A stretch of DNA of 64,000 bases from Cryoendolithus antarcticus (Eukaryota > Ascomycota > Dothideomycetes > Cladosporiales > Cladosporiaceae). The position numbers and the translations under genes are program-made. The notes below the pieces were generated by a model. It was not told the origin of the DNA. It worked only from the letters and a program-made list of their open reading frames with translations, and searched no databases. This document shows, piece by piece, positions 51,311 to 62,870 of this stretch (within the stretch, counting starts at the first letter, position 1; each line of letters opens with the position of its first letter). The DNA is taken from positions 496,001 through 560,000 of the forward strand of contig NAJO01000004.1 of the NCBI GenBank assembly GCA_002077065.1, in the 5' to 3' direction.

Positions 51311-51818
51311 GACTGTCGCTTGACTGTGGGCGAACAAGCAAATGTCACCGTAATGAGGGTAGGGCGTGTACTTCGAACTCGGATGGCGTGCTCATCACCG
51401 CTGGCAAGGATACTGTTGTCATGAGAAGGAAGTTGATTGCGTAACGAGCGTAGAAGGGCGAAAGAATGTCACGCACGCAGATCACGACATGGCTCTGATG
51501 GAGACAAGCACTTGGACCTGCATATCTCCACCGTAGGGCAGCGCCAAGGTTCATGTCGGCCGCTATGCCGCAACGGCTCAGCCCGTCCGGAACTCTCCCG
51601 TTCGTGGTGTCACATCCACAGCGAGGTCGCGGTGTCGGTGGCAGCATATGTTGCGTGAGGAACTGTCATGTTGAGACTCTGATCAGCACAAGAAACTGAC
51701 AAAGCTATGGAAGGCACAAAATTGCGCGTTTGTTGTGCGACATACGGACCCTGAAGTCGCCTCAGCCCCTCGCGACTTCCCACCCCGGACTTGCGCCAAC
51801 GCGCTTTCCGCTCACAAA
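51311..51818. promoter_or_regulatory. Divergent promoter region, cystinosin (-) and Nto1-like (+)
   Basis: 508 bp between the two starts. The Nto1 frame stays open upstream of its ATG but without ATG. No specific site recognised. Confidence 0.45.
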
Positions 51819-54800
51819 ATGGCATCTGCCGCTGGCTCACCTCGTCGCGCGATTCGCACGCCTGGACGACCCCTCCTCCCGGCTCCTGTAGAGATGGCGA
51901 CTGAGCCACCGAAGAAGAAGCGCAGGTATACGCCAGGTGGGCCAGGCCAAGGCCGCTGGATATTGGTGGAGGAGGACGACGATGAGCTTGGCACTGAGCG
52001 CGTCGACAGACCGCGCACTGTGCCCCGAGCCAGATCGCGGAAGCTGAGCACGGAAGTAGAGGGTAGGGGGCAGTCACGCCCGCGCCGAGAGCGGAGGGAA
52101 AGTGAGCGGTATGCGCCGCCTGCTACCACGCCAAGACCACGATATAGCAATTCGTCTTCTGCGGCGGCGGCGAGCCAGGCGAGCGATGGGTATAAGCCGC
52201 GCGAGGAGCGGAGCTGGGAGGACTTCCACCCGGATCTTGACATTCAGGCAAGGTTGGTGGTGTATTCGGCCGATGAGGTAGATGGGAGGACGCAGCGGGA
52301 CGATGAACGGGTAGCTTTGTCGCAGCTGGCTGCAGATAATGACACGAGTAATGCGGATGCCGAAGCGCGGGAGGCCAGCAATCAAGATGCAGACGCGGAG
52401 CAGTCAATACGCCTTGCTTCGCCCTCTTCGCGAAGGAAGCCGGGTCGTCCTGTTCGATCACAGCAGGCTTCCATGCTCAATGGCCTCGGTCTCGGCCCAC
52501 CAAATCGCATCGTCCCTCTCCCAACACACAGCTCGAAGGAGCGGCTCAATCTTCCCAAGCCGAGCTTTCGACACTTCAGTCACTTTCTCAAGTTCGAAGA
52601 GGACCTGAAGGAGAACAAGGTCAACTATGTGGACCGCACGATGTCAAACATTGGCTATCAGGAGAGTGATAGATTCGAGCTCCCGATCAAAAGCCTTGTG
52701 CGACTGTCAGAAGCACAGCAGGCTGAGGATGAGGCTGAAGTAGGCTTGCGACTTGAGAGTGACGGCGCAGACGCTCAAGCTCATGCACCTACTGTTGGTC
52801 GCGTGGAGTACGACATGGACGAGCAAGATGAGGAGTGGCTTGAAATGATCAACGATCAACGCAAAGTCGAAGGTCTGGACGCTATCAAGCCAGCCATCTT
52901 CGAGATCACCATGACTCAGATCGAGAAGGAGTATCACGCACTCGAGAAGCGCATACCAAAACCTCAGCCACGCCACGCGCAGACGCATAGACCGCGTTCG
53001 AGCTCGCAGGCAGCTGTGAACGGTGATCTCGCGCATCCGCCAGGAGACGAGCCAGATAGTAAATGCTCGATTTGCGATGACGGCGATTGCGAGAATGCTA
53101 ACGCGATCATATTCTGTGATGGCTGCGATCTTGCTGTGCACCAGGAGTGCTACGGCGTCCCTTTCATTCCTGAAGGCCAGTGGTTTTGCCGTAAGTGCAA
53201 AGAGATCGGCAGAGGAACTCCTACTTGCATCTTTTGTCCGAATGTGGACGGTGCTTTCAAGCAGACCAGCACGCTTCGCTGGTCGCATCTTCTCTGCTCC
53301 ATCTGGATACCTGAAGTGACTATTGCTAACACCACCTTCATGGAACCCATTATGGACGTCGATAAGGTGCCGAAGAGCAGGTGGAAGCTGAACTGCTACA
53401 TTTGCAATCAGAAGATGGGAGCTTGTATCCAGTGCGGCAACAAGAACTGTTACTCAGCGTTCCACGTCACGTGTGCACGCCGCGCAAAGCTTTTCCTGAA
53501 GATGAAGAGTCAGCATCAAGGTGGTATTGACACCAACGCACTGAAGGCCTTCTGCGACAAGCATGTTCCGCCGGAGTGGAGGCGCACTCATGATACTGAC
53601 AATGCGATTGTGGAGGCCAAGCGCTGGTACCGCCACGCAATGAAAGACCGGAAGTGGGCTGACAGCCAGAGTGCAGCAGTTGAGCTCGGTGCGCCACCGC
53701 CGCCAGATGGCGGCATGAGCGTAGATGGCGGGTTCGGCGAGGACACGATTATGGTCGCCAATCAAAAACGCAAGCGCTTGTCGCCGCAGAAGCAGATCTG
53801 GCGCCTTCCATCAGGCGCTCCTGTCGTGCCTGCTGTTGTCTACACCACCGTCGAGCTCAGCCTTCAGCGCTTTACAATCCGCAAACGGAAGGAGTTCGTC
53901 GAAAAGGCCAGTCGGTACTGGACGCTGAAACGGGAAGCACGTCGTGGTGCCGCACTGCTCAAGCGTTTGCAGCTGCAACTCGAGACCTTCTCAAGCATGG
54001 AGATTACTAGGCGTAACTTTGCTGCTATGGGAGCTATCGGTCGACCAAGGCTGCTGCGACGCATTGAGTTCGGCGAGCTACTACAAAAGGACATGGCGTA
54101 CCAGGTGCAGTTGACACAGATGGTTCGGGAGCGAGAGATGCTGAGGCTGCAAGAAGTCATGTTGTTGCGAGAACAGATCGATACGATTTACACGCCTATC
54201 TCGGTCCTCTTGCAGCCAATCTTGCTGAGAGCGCAAAAGTGAGTACCGCCAGCCACCCAACCAACGAGATCTACATACTGACTTCACCCAGACTCGACGA
54301 GAAGTCGAAGATGTTCGCACCAGGCTTAGACGTGCTTGCACATCGCCTTCGTGAGCGCTACTACACTTCGGTATCCGAGTTTTCGAAGGACATCTCGCGC
54401 GTATTGTCGTCGAAGATGAACGCAGGCGAAAACGCAGACGGCACTGACGAAGTGGATCTGCAAGCTTTCAAGGACAAGCTCGATGAGGTCCCAGCCGGCA
54501 CAGCAGAACACCATGCTCTCCCAAGCGACGTGAAAGAGCTCAAGAAGCTGGTCAAACGCATCGTCAAGGCAGTCCAGGAGCTCACTCAAGAAGCACTCAA
54601 GAAGGAAGGCGAGCTTCGCGGTCTGCAACACGAAGAGACGATGCGCAAGATTGAATCTCTTGCCATGTTCTCAGCAGACATCACTCGCTCGATCGAACTC
54701 GACGCCAACGAGAACACGATCCACCCCTACGCCCCATCTGCGACAGCAGGTGCGTCTCCCGACGATCAAGACGCGGAGATGCAGGACGCTGACGAGCGCA

Positions 54801-55312
54801 CGGACGAAGCGATCGTTCGTCTCAAGTTCGCTGGATCGGACGACACGATCGCCATCGCCAACAGCAAGCCTACACCTACATCTCAGGCCGGCTCATCGGC
54901 GTCATCAACTCACAATGGTGGTAATCAGTCGGCCAGCCTTGGTCACCCTCCCCACAAAGCAATCGAGCCGCTGTCCCCTCCCATATCCACAGACTCTCAT
55001 GCACAGCACGGTCGCCCAAGCACCTCCTCAGGCGACCCATCAGATGTCTTCGCAAATGGAGGCATAGCTTGGTATCTTGAACCCTTCGACGTAATCGGCA
55101 CAACTATGCACGAGGAGCGTTACACTGGTCGCGCTGTAATGCGGGACATGAGTGAGCAGCTCAGCGATATGGACGAGGATACACTCCTCGGACTGGAGGC
55201 TGACGGTATCGGTGAGATGGAGGAGGCTGCTGTGGAGGGCGCGAAGGAGGGTCAGGGGAAGAAAAAGGCGGCGGCGAAGAAGAAGGGGAGGAAGCAGAGA
55301 TGGGGGAGGTGA
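51819..55312 (+). CDS. PHD-finger protein of the NuA3 histone acetyltransferase complex, Nto1/BRPF type
   Basis: Two exons, 51819-54238 and 54292-55312 (1146 aa), 53-bp intron (GTGAGT...CACCCAG) inside a Lys codon. Order of domains: basic/disordered N-terminus with PPKKKRRYTPGGPGQGRWIL; EPL-like motif around 310-400 (VEYDMDEQDEEWLEMIND, ITMTQIEKEYHALEKR); first PHD finger about 415-462 (CSICDDGDCENANAIIFCDG, CDLAVHQECYGVPFIPEGQW, FCRKC); a zinc knuckle (CIFCPN); and an extended PHD finger (WSHLLCSIWIPEV, LNCYICNQKMGACIQCGNKN, CYSAFHVTCARRAKL, CDKHVPPEW). This PHD-knuckle-PHD (PZP) block binds histone H3 and DNA in BRPF/Nto1 proteins, which scaffold MYST acetyltransferases (Sas3). After it come Gln/Arg-rich helices (KREARRGAALLKRLQLQLE); the region near 810-840 resembles part of a bromodomain but is incomplete. 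Tail is Lys-rich. Confidence 0.92.
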
Positions 55313-56857
55313 GGTTGAGTGAGAAGGTTGTGGGATGGAGTGTATCACTATCTTGCGCGCTGCTACGCTTTCATTCACTGTAGTCTACTTCCGCCTCGGG
55401 CGGCTGTCTGGAGAAGTGAATGTGCGCGATCGCGACAAATGGGCTGTCTGGCTTCACTCTTCCACATAGTATCTTCCGCTCTATGGATGTCGAGAACTCC
55501 CCTTGCCTCGTTTCTCTCGCAGGATCGACCCGATTACCAAATCTCCATCTACCAGCTCGACGTGCTTCTCTGGATGCACGAATTGTCTCTGCCGCCGAGG
55601 AAGACTAGTGCTCCTGTGCTCAGGCAATAATACCTGCGACGGCAATTTTGGCACTAGACAAGAGCGAAGAGTACGCACTTGCTGCTGTGTCTGCTCCGGG
55701 CTGCTGACCGAATACATAGCTCGCGCAGCCTAAACTGATATGAATACCCGACTTCAACATCGAGTTCCCATACCAATGTGTTGCTTCCCACGCGCCTCAT
55801 CGTCACTGATTGCCTTTCGCGCTGGCGCCCGCACTCCCGGCATAATCCGCATCTCACGTCGACATGCTGCCCGACAGACATTCTGCTGCATTGCATGGCA
55901 TAGCACAAGCTGTAGTCGAGCGCATGGCCGCCTGATTGGCCGCGCCTACACACGCCCTCGAACACAAAGCTCAGACCTTCGCGTTTGATTAAGTGATTGC
56001 GTTATGGCCGCGCCAGGCAAACGCTAAATTAGCCTCGTCCATGGTGCCCGCCAGTTCGCGGTGGGGTGATGTGGTATTGACGTGACGATAACAACGCAGA
56101 GACTTTCTCTAGATACCTACATGTATGTCTCATCGTCCACACTCCCAAGCGCCCCGCCGCGCGAATCTCGGTCGTGTAGTCCGTAACGAGGCGGTGAGCG
56201 CTGTCTCGAGGTCACCGGGTAGGGCATCGTATGGTCACACAGCGTCTGCTTCGGCCTCGCACCCCACGACGACCCACCTTACGTGCATGCAGCTACAGGT
56301 TACGTGCAGCACTGCAAGCGCTAGCATAGATCTAGCGAGACTATTGGCTGCGCGGTGGAAATCAGAGGCAGAGCTCGAGGAGATAATTATCACGCGTGCA
56401 CATATCGCATTGAGAGGTAGTGGACTAGGTCGGAGCGTTGCATGATTGTTTTATGTGGTGGGGGAAATCAGCGTCGTGTTGTTCGAGGACTTGAGACGAG
56501 GACTGCTGGATTGCTGACTTGGAGGAAGCGCTGTCAGGTGTTCGCGGCTGAGGGCAACGTGACTTGGGTGTTTGCGCGAGCGAGAGTCGTACGTACGTGG
56601 TCAGCACGAGCACACCATCGTGCAGAGCAAGCAGGTAGCCGCGACTTGGTGCTGATAGTCAATGTGGTACAGGACTCGGCATTCGTGCACTTCCACCGCT
56701 TTGAGAGAGACTTGGAATGCCGTATACACTGGCCGCTCCGGACACCGCATACACTGGAGTCTTGGGCCCGTAACGCGAGAAGTGCTGAGTTCCATTCGGT
56801 GGAGGTTGTAATATGCAGCGTTGATACACTGGCGACGAAGTCCCACGAAAGGGCCAC
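55313..56857. other. 1.5-kb intergenic, no supported gene
   Basis: Between the Nto1 gene and the LRR gene, both on the plus strand. An ATG frame at 56125-56445 (106 codons) is Ser/Ala/His-rich with no domain, and I do not accept it. The last part should be the LRR promoter. Confidence 0.45.
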
Positions 56858-59185
56858 ATGGAAAATTCTGAGGATGGGCGGACATTTGTGAAGGTAGGTC
56901 TGGGCCAGGAGAGCGGGAACAAAGGTGCGATGATCGGAGGCTGATTACATGTGCATCAACAGAACCTAGCATACTTCGTACGGACCCATGAGCGAGCACT
57001 GGCGAACGCACATGCACAGCAGCAGAAGAACAAAAATGGGCAGGCCACGGCAGGCGCGTCGTCCATTACGCTTTCCGATGCCGTGTCGAAATCGCGGAGC
57101 TATCTGTCGTTCTCCACGCCTGTGAAGCCTGCGAAACTTACCCTCACGCCTCACCACCTGTACTACCTACTGTCGAAGTTCAACGAGTCGCTGGACGTTG
57201 ACATAGGACCGCTCAATGTGCGGCTAGAGAGCATACACGCGAACGCGCCGCCAAGTAGCTATGTGTCGTTCCTTGGAAGGGCACCGAGCTCGCGGCATAG
57301 GCAGCCGAGCGATGACACACACTCGTTGAGCTCGGTGTCGAGTGTACGAAGCGCTCTCTCGAATGTGTCATCGCTGTGGTCAGCGCTGTCGAACAGTGCG
57401 TCCGCGGTGGAGAGAAAACAGATGCAGTACCACGAAGACGTGAAGTACCTATACTCGTGCTTCACGAAGCTACCAGCTCTTCGCCTGTCGCCTGATCATC
57501 GCGCACGACTAATCTCAGGGTTCGAGGAGTTCCCCTTCGATACAGCAGTGCCGCTCGGAGTGGTGTTCAAGAATTTGGGCGCACTGGAGATCGTGGATAT
57601 TGACTACAGGCAATTCTTCGGCTGGGACAGATTGGCTGAGCAGTTGCGCAGTCTGACCTTGCGAAGAGCAAAAGTTGATGACCCTCTTGATGTGTTAATG
57701 AGTGTCATACTCGACGACATGAATGGCCGCAAACGGAGGTCGCCAAAAGTGCCAGCTTCGAGCAACATGTCCACACCAGGGTCAGCATGGTCGAACATGA
57801 GCCCGCGAACGAGGACGTCGCAGCTTGGACGATCGTTCTCAACACCTTTCGCGGCGCCCGAGTCGAGACACGACTCTGCTGCAGAGAGCACTCGCAGCGT
57901 CACGGCTTCGAGACAAGGCTCGTATTCGTTCGAAGAGAAAGCCAACAGGCCTAAGACTCGGCAGCGCAGTACCTCCCCTGGCAGGCCTCTGACATCGAGA
58001 CCTCGCTCACAACAGAGCAGCATGTTGCTGCGCGATCGACTACGACGATCGTCTGGCAGCAGCTCAGACTCTACTCTTCATACGCCAAGTCCCCGAGACA
58101 GCGCAGGCGGTGCCATGGACCAGATGCTCGCCTCCAAATGGCAATTCCTCCGACATCTCAGCCTTGCCGAGAACGGTCTAACAGCGATCACACCGTCCAG
58201 CCTGGCACCTGTCGCAGACACGTTACAGTCTCTTGACGTTTCCGGCAACCTCTTCACAGAGATTCCCGACCTTTCATCGCTTACTCACCTTCGTGCGCTA
58301 AACCTCAGCAACTGCATGATAGACTCACTCAATAATCTCTCCCATATCGACCTCTCGAACGTCGCAGTGCTCAACTTGCGCGGCAATCGTCTGGCTTCGC
58401 TGGCTGGAATTGAGAGGATGAAGGGGCTGGAGAGGGTTGACCTCAGGGACAATCGGCTGAAGGACCCGACGGAGCTGGCCAGACTTACAGGTACTCCGCG
58501 AGTGACGGATGTGTATGTGGCCAAGAACCCCTTCACATGGACACACAGGAGCAACTACCGCGTCACGATCTTCAACGTCTTCCGAGGATCGCCGGGAAAG
58601 CAGGGCGATGTGACCATAGACATGGTGCCGCCGACCTCTTCGGAAAGGAAACTGCTGATAGATCGTCCTCCAGCGGTGCAGGTACTTTCGCCTCCATCGG
58701 ATGCTGGGGCAGATGCTCACTCTCCCGATGAGGTATTCACACAGCCTGCGTCGGAGCTGATAGATGCAGAATTACCTGCGGCACCAGAACCTGCTCCAAG
58801 ACCCCGCCTTCCCGCTCACCGCAGAGCGGTCAGCGATATGGATATCCACGGCGCCTCTCCTCGCCGCAAGAAGGCTCCTCGTCGGCGGATCGTGGAACTC
58901 GCTAGAGAAGAGTCTAGCCCAGCAAAGATCAAGCACACTACACCCGAGCCGAGACAGTCACTAGATGTACCGCCGAATGACGAAGTATCAGTCACGCCAC
59001 ATCAGGCTTACTTCACGGCGCCATCGACGCAGATAAGACCTCTTGACAGTCCAGAACATGAGTCGGGAGGAGAGAGCACGTTTGCTACACCCACGCCGGC
59101 ACCTAGGAGGAAGGAACGGGATCAACTGGCAGGCGAGGTCATGATGCAACAGACGCCTGGGCACCGAGAGCCGCTGAGCACATAG
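56858..59185 (+). CDS. Leucine-rich-repeat protein, fungal, function unknown
   Basis: Two exons, 56858-56893 (12 codons, MENSEDGRTFVK) and 56963-59185 (752 aa); 69-bp intron with donor GTAGGT and branch GCTGAT. The junction gives DGRTFVKNLAYFVRTHERAL, an amphipathic N-terminal helix typical of this fungal family. Residues about 55-110 include LTPHHLYYLLSKFNESLDVD, VGPLNVRLE-like, and 150-240 another folded piece (LYSCFTKLPALRLSPDHRAR, PLGVVFKNLGALEIVDIDYR). After a Ser/Arg-rich disordered segment come five to six SDS22-like LRRs (about 400-530): FLRHLSLAENGLTAI, LQSLDVSGNLFTEIPDLSSL, LRALNLSNCMIDSLNNLSHI, VAVLNLRGNRLASLAGIERM, LERVDLRDNRLKDPTELARL, then a cap (NPFTWTHRSNYRVTIFNVFR). The tail is disordered and basic. 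LRRs of this type mediate protein binding; nischarin-like proteins have a related layout, but the partner here is unknown. Confidence 0.85.
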
Positions 59186-59850
59186 GCCCGTGCGAAGTCA
59201 TGCATGGCAGGCAGCGTCGGGCTCAATAAGTATGGAATGCACCACATCCGGTCACATGGTGACTGATTTCACGAGGCAATTGTGAAGGATCGAAAAGTAC
59301 GGTCGGAAGGGATGATGCATTACATGATCATGGATGGACGGCAATGTCTGGGTTTACCGGAATGGGATTAGCGCAGCCGAAAGTCTTGCGAAAAGCGTTC
59401 GAAGCATGGCGTTCGGGGAGGATTTCATAATGGGCTTGTGAGCGTTCTGTGAGCGTTCTTGCAGACAAGCGGGTCTCTTACATGCGAGCACACGGGACGG
59501 ATTGGATTAGCACTCATCTCTTGGATCGGTACACGAAGCGTAGCGTTGTCAGTAGAAACCTTACATTTTAGCGTTCGAATTATTGGTGCCTGATCGTTGC
59601 TCATTACATGTATCATTATTTGGCGCCGAGCTGCAATGGCTCGACATCTCCGCCGCCGTGGTCATAATGACCAGCTCTCGCCAGCCGCTCCGCCCAAGAC
59701 GCCTTCAAGTAGGAGTGATCCTTCGCGCCCCTCTTCGAGCCACGCACAGCGCTTAAGTCGAGTTCGCTGCCGTCCCAACGCCTCTGCTACCACGGCCTCA
59801 CCCTGTTGTTCGAGAATGGCTCGCCTTTACACCCATTTCTCGTGGACGTA
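59186..59850. other. Convergent 3' region, nothing recognised
   Basis: About 665 bp between the ends of the LRR gene (+) and the AAA ATPase gene (-). The long plus-strand frame from 59597 is the antisense shadow of the ATPase gene. Confidence 0.5.
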
Positions 59851-61329
59851 TCAGCTGATCTCTGCAGCTTCGCCATTACCGGCGTCCAGCTCCTCTCTCA
59901 GTATCCGCACTTGCTTCCGAATCTGTCTCCACAGCGCCAGTTTCTCTAGCTCCTTGTCGCCGTCTTCGACTCTCTGTGTAGCAATTATCCACATACTGAC
60001 GTCCCAGCTCGTTTCCCTTCCTTTCGCACATCCAGTCTCGTGCGCGGCTCGTTTACTCGCCGCAAAGTTCTCCATGCATCTCAGGCAGTACCACTCGTCG
60101 TTCTTCTCGTCACGCTCCCTCGCAAGAGCAAGCAACGAGGCGACCATAGCCTCTTGGATGTATGCGAATGAAAAGTCCTTTGTGATACCTGCGATAGCCG
60201 GGCACAACCTATCCGGGAAGTCCACATCCTTATTGTCCGCGAGCTTGTGCTGCCAGAATTTCGCGTACTGTTCCCTCTCGTCCGCATTGGGGTTATTGAA
60301 GAGGTACTTTCTATCGAACCTACTCGGCCGCTTCGCAATACCTGGGTCCAGTAAGTCGAGATGGTTCGTGGAGCCGAGCATGAGTATGCCTTCGTTCTTG
60401 CGGATGCCATCGACCTCGTTGAGGAAATACGACCGTACGAACGGGGTGACGAGCGAGTCTAGATCCTCGAAGACGAGGTAGCAGGGTGCTGTACGGCGCG
60501 CAAGACCGAAAATCTGCTTGATGCTGTACTCTGGACCTGCGAAGCTGGATAGCGAGCGCACGTAGAGTGTCGGGATTGGCGGAGACCGCTTGTAAAGCAA
60601 GTTCATGGTCGCCTTGACGCTGATTGTCTTGCCATTGCCGGGTGGTCCATAGTAGATGATGCCTCGCTTCCAGGGCACCTTCAGCTTTGAATATTGCTCC
60701 CTCGAAGCGAAGAAGGTGTCTACATCCGCTTGAAGTGACTTCTTCATGGCAGGATCGAGGATCACATCGTCCCAACTCGCTTTCACGATGGACTCGTAGA
60801 GCTCACGGGACTTCTGCCAGTACCCGCCATCGAACACCCAAATCTCGGCGTGGAGGGTGGAGGTCCACTTCCCTGCCTCAAGAAGCAGTGCGTTCGTGGT
60901 AGCGACGGAAGGCGAGAGGACGTACTGGTTCACAAGGCTCGGGTATGCAGAACTGCCGTCTCTGCAGTCGGCAATGTGGACAATGTATTCTGTATTATGC
61001 CAGTCAAGAAGGAATTTCCCGAATTTGAGTTCCGTGCCCAGATCACCAGTATCGCCTTCGAGACGAGTAGCTGGCGGGATGAAGCGTCTCCATGTAAGGC
61101 GGTCTTTCTCGCTGTCGATCGCAGCTAAACCAGCGTTGCCGGAGCGAGCATAGCCAAAGAGGTCGATGCTTGCGTGAGGGACAACCGTGAGGTGTAAGTT
61201 GGGGTATTCGGCGCGGAGAGAGGTGACCAGCACGGCGTCGGTGTTGATGCGAGGTGCTGTGGCATGCTCGAAGTAGGCGCGAGAGGTGTGATTGTGCGCT
61301 GGTGGAGCTGGTCTGGAGCCGAGGGTCAT
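59851..61329 (-). CDS. AAA-family ATPase, uncharacterised fungal group
   Basis: Intronless, 492 aa. A non-AAA N-terminal region (about 1-190) with FGKFLLDWHNTEYIVHIADC and HAEIWVFDGGYWQKSRELYE precedes one AAA module: Walker A GPPGNGKT (228-235), Walker B YLVFEDLDSL (284-293), sensor 1 ILMLGSTNHLD, and an arginine-finger region RPSRFDRKYLF (334-344), with a small domain (FSFAYIQEAMVASLLALARE). A single AAA cassette with this order resembles the 'ATPase central domain' proteins common in Pezizomycotina and distantly BCS1/katanin. The tail holds CLRCMENFAASKRAAHETGC, a possible CXXC...C metal site or simply chance. No transmembrane segment or targeting peptide, so probably a soluble remodelling ATPase. 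Function not inferable. ATG 61329 is the first Met and context is acceptable. Confidence 0.88.
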   Translation of the reverse strand: MTLGSRPAPPAHNHTSRAYFEHATAPRINTDAVLVTSLRAEYPNLHLTVVPHASIDLFGYARSGNAGLAAIDSEKDRLTWRRFIPPATRLEGDTGDLGTELKFGKFLLDWHNTEYIVHIADCRDGSSAYPSLVNQYVLSPSVATTNALLLEAGKWTSTLHAEIWVFDGGYWQKSRELYESIVKASWDDVILDPAMKKSLQADVDTFFASREQYSKLKVPWKRGIIYYGPPGNGKTISVKATMNLLYKRSPPIPTLYVRSLSSFAGPEYSIKQIFGLARRTAPCYLVFEDLDSLVTPFVRSYFLNEVDGIRKNEGILMLGSTNHLDLLDPGIAKRPSRFDRKYLFNNPNADEREQYAKFWQHKLADNKDVDFPDRLCPAIAGITKDFSFAYIQEAMVASLLALARERDEKNDEWYCLRCMENFAASKRAAHETGCAKGRETSWDVSMWIIATQRVEDGDKELEKLALWRQIRKQVRILREELDAGNGEAAEIS

Positions 61330-61979
61330 GATGAAGGTGTACGGAGGAGACGTCTCAACAACTCAGCTATTCAGCAGTGCAACTTCAATCACTATGCTAG
61401 ACATGATCATCTAAGGGCTTGAGGTTCATGATTAAAGGCCACCATGACGGGCTGATCCTCGTATCCTGCACGATCCCCGACAGAGCTGCAGCTGCCTGCT
61501 GCGCGCTACCGAGAGTGCATGCAGGTCGCGTGGAGGCGTCAACTGCGGGGCACTTGAGTCCATGGAGCATATTCGAAGGTCAATCGAGCGCATTTCGAGC
61601 TCGCTTTCGCATGCCACTCTGCGATATTATGCCAGGCACCGATGAGCGAGCTGGCGACTTACCATGTTACTGCCAGCCAAGCCATCTTCCCTGAAGTGGT
61701 ACGATCAACATCCTCCCAGATGCTGGTGCGCTGTGCATCCTTCCTAGGGTAGCTTCGGATGACTGTACATCCGCGAAGGATCGTAAGTTGTTGCTCACTG
61801 CATTGGCCAAGTCGGAGCAGACATCAGTATCAGCTGAGGCTGCGGACTCGATGCATCGAAACATGATAGCGTGCTTCAGGCAAAGTGTGAAACCGGTGAG
61901 ATCTGATCGCACCCTCAAGGCATACATGTACTTCATCTCATAAAGATATACCATCTCTCATTTTGTCTGGGACAGCGAC
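61330..61979. promoter_or_regulatory. Divergent promoter region, AAA ATPase (-) and SDR (+)
   Basis: 650 bp without a supported gene; both promoters should lie here. An AT-rich ATAAAGATATA stretch occurs about 35 bp upstream of the SDR ATG and could be a weak TATA element. Confidence 0.4.
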
Positions 61980-62870
61980 ATGGCGCCCTCCGAATTTGCG
62001 CAGAAGACAGCAATAGTAACGGGTGGCTGTGGCGGACTTGGGCGTGCCATTGCAGAGGCGTTCCTCGAAGCCGGTACAAACGTGATTACTTGCGACATTA
62101 ACGACGATCTAATCTCCGACTTCAAGGAGAAAGTCTCGACCGCGCATGCAGACCGCACCCTCGTGCTCAAATTGGACATCACGAAAGACGGCAGCATCGA
62201 TGAGCTCTTCGCTGAGGGAAAGAAAGTCTTCAAGTCCATTGACTTTGTCGTCAACAATGCTGGAAGAATCGACAAATTTGACCCGGTCGGTGCCATGGAC
62301 AAAGCGATCTGGGACGCCGTAATCGCGTTGAACCTCACTGCGCCTGCTTTGGTCTGTAAAGCCGCCGTCAACGAGTTCTTAAGCGAAGGGAAGAAGGGAG
62401 CTATCGTGAACATCGGCTCAATCGCATCGTTCAGAGGCTTCACATGCGGTATATTTCACCTGCGCAAAGCCTCAGTCCAATCTGGCTGACGTTCTGTAGG
62501 CGCGGCATACACAGCCAGTAAGCATGGTCTTCTTGGCCTGACCAAGAACACTGGCTTCTTCTACGCATCGAAAGGCATCCGGTGCAACGCCATTCTGCCA
62601 GGTGGTATGGCCACCAACATCGCAAACTCGCTTGCCCAAGGCGTGAACATGGAAGGCATGGGTGCCATGCGTATCACTTGTAAGTTGTTGGATAGCCCAA
62701 GCTGCAATCGTTGGAGAGATGCGACTGACGACCTGATGGTTCCGGAGAAGGCTGATTTGCAAGTCGATACTGCGAAAGTGTCCGCACTGGTGTTGTACCT
62801 CTGTTCCGACGCTGCCTCGATCATAAACGGCGCTGCATGGACGGCTGATGGCGGCGCTACAGCGAATTAA
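61980..62870 (+). CDS. Short-chain dehydrogenase/reductase (classical SDR)
   Basis: Two exons, 61980-62448 and 62500-62870 (279 aa); 51-bp intron (GTATAT, CTGACG branch, TGTAG) inside Gly157. Classical SDR motifs: nucleotide-binding TGGCGGLG (14-21), acidic CDIND after beta-2 indicating NAD(H) preference, NNAG (92-95), catalytic Ser in VNIGSIASFRG (147), and YTASK (Tyr160, Lys164). C-terminus SDAASIINGAAWTADGGATA is standard. The substrate is unknown. Oddity: a consensus donor GTAAGT at 62680 and a later AAG at 62763 would remove 84 nt in frame (28 residues in the substrate-binding loop region); the unspliced frame is also open, so either or both forms may exist. No pathway partner adjoins. 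Confidence 0.87.

Noticed and set aside
56125..56445. 106-codon ATG frame upstream of the LRR gene
   Set aside because: Low complexity, no domain; likely non-coding.
59597..60481. 294-codon plus-strand frame
   Set aside because: Antisense to the AAA ATPase gene; its Ser/Arg-rich content is the complement of the true coding frame.
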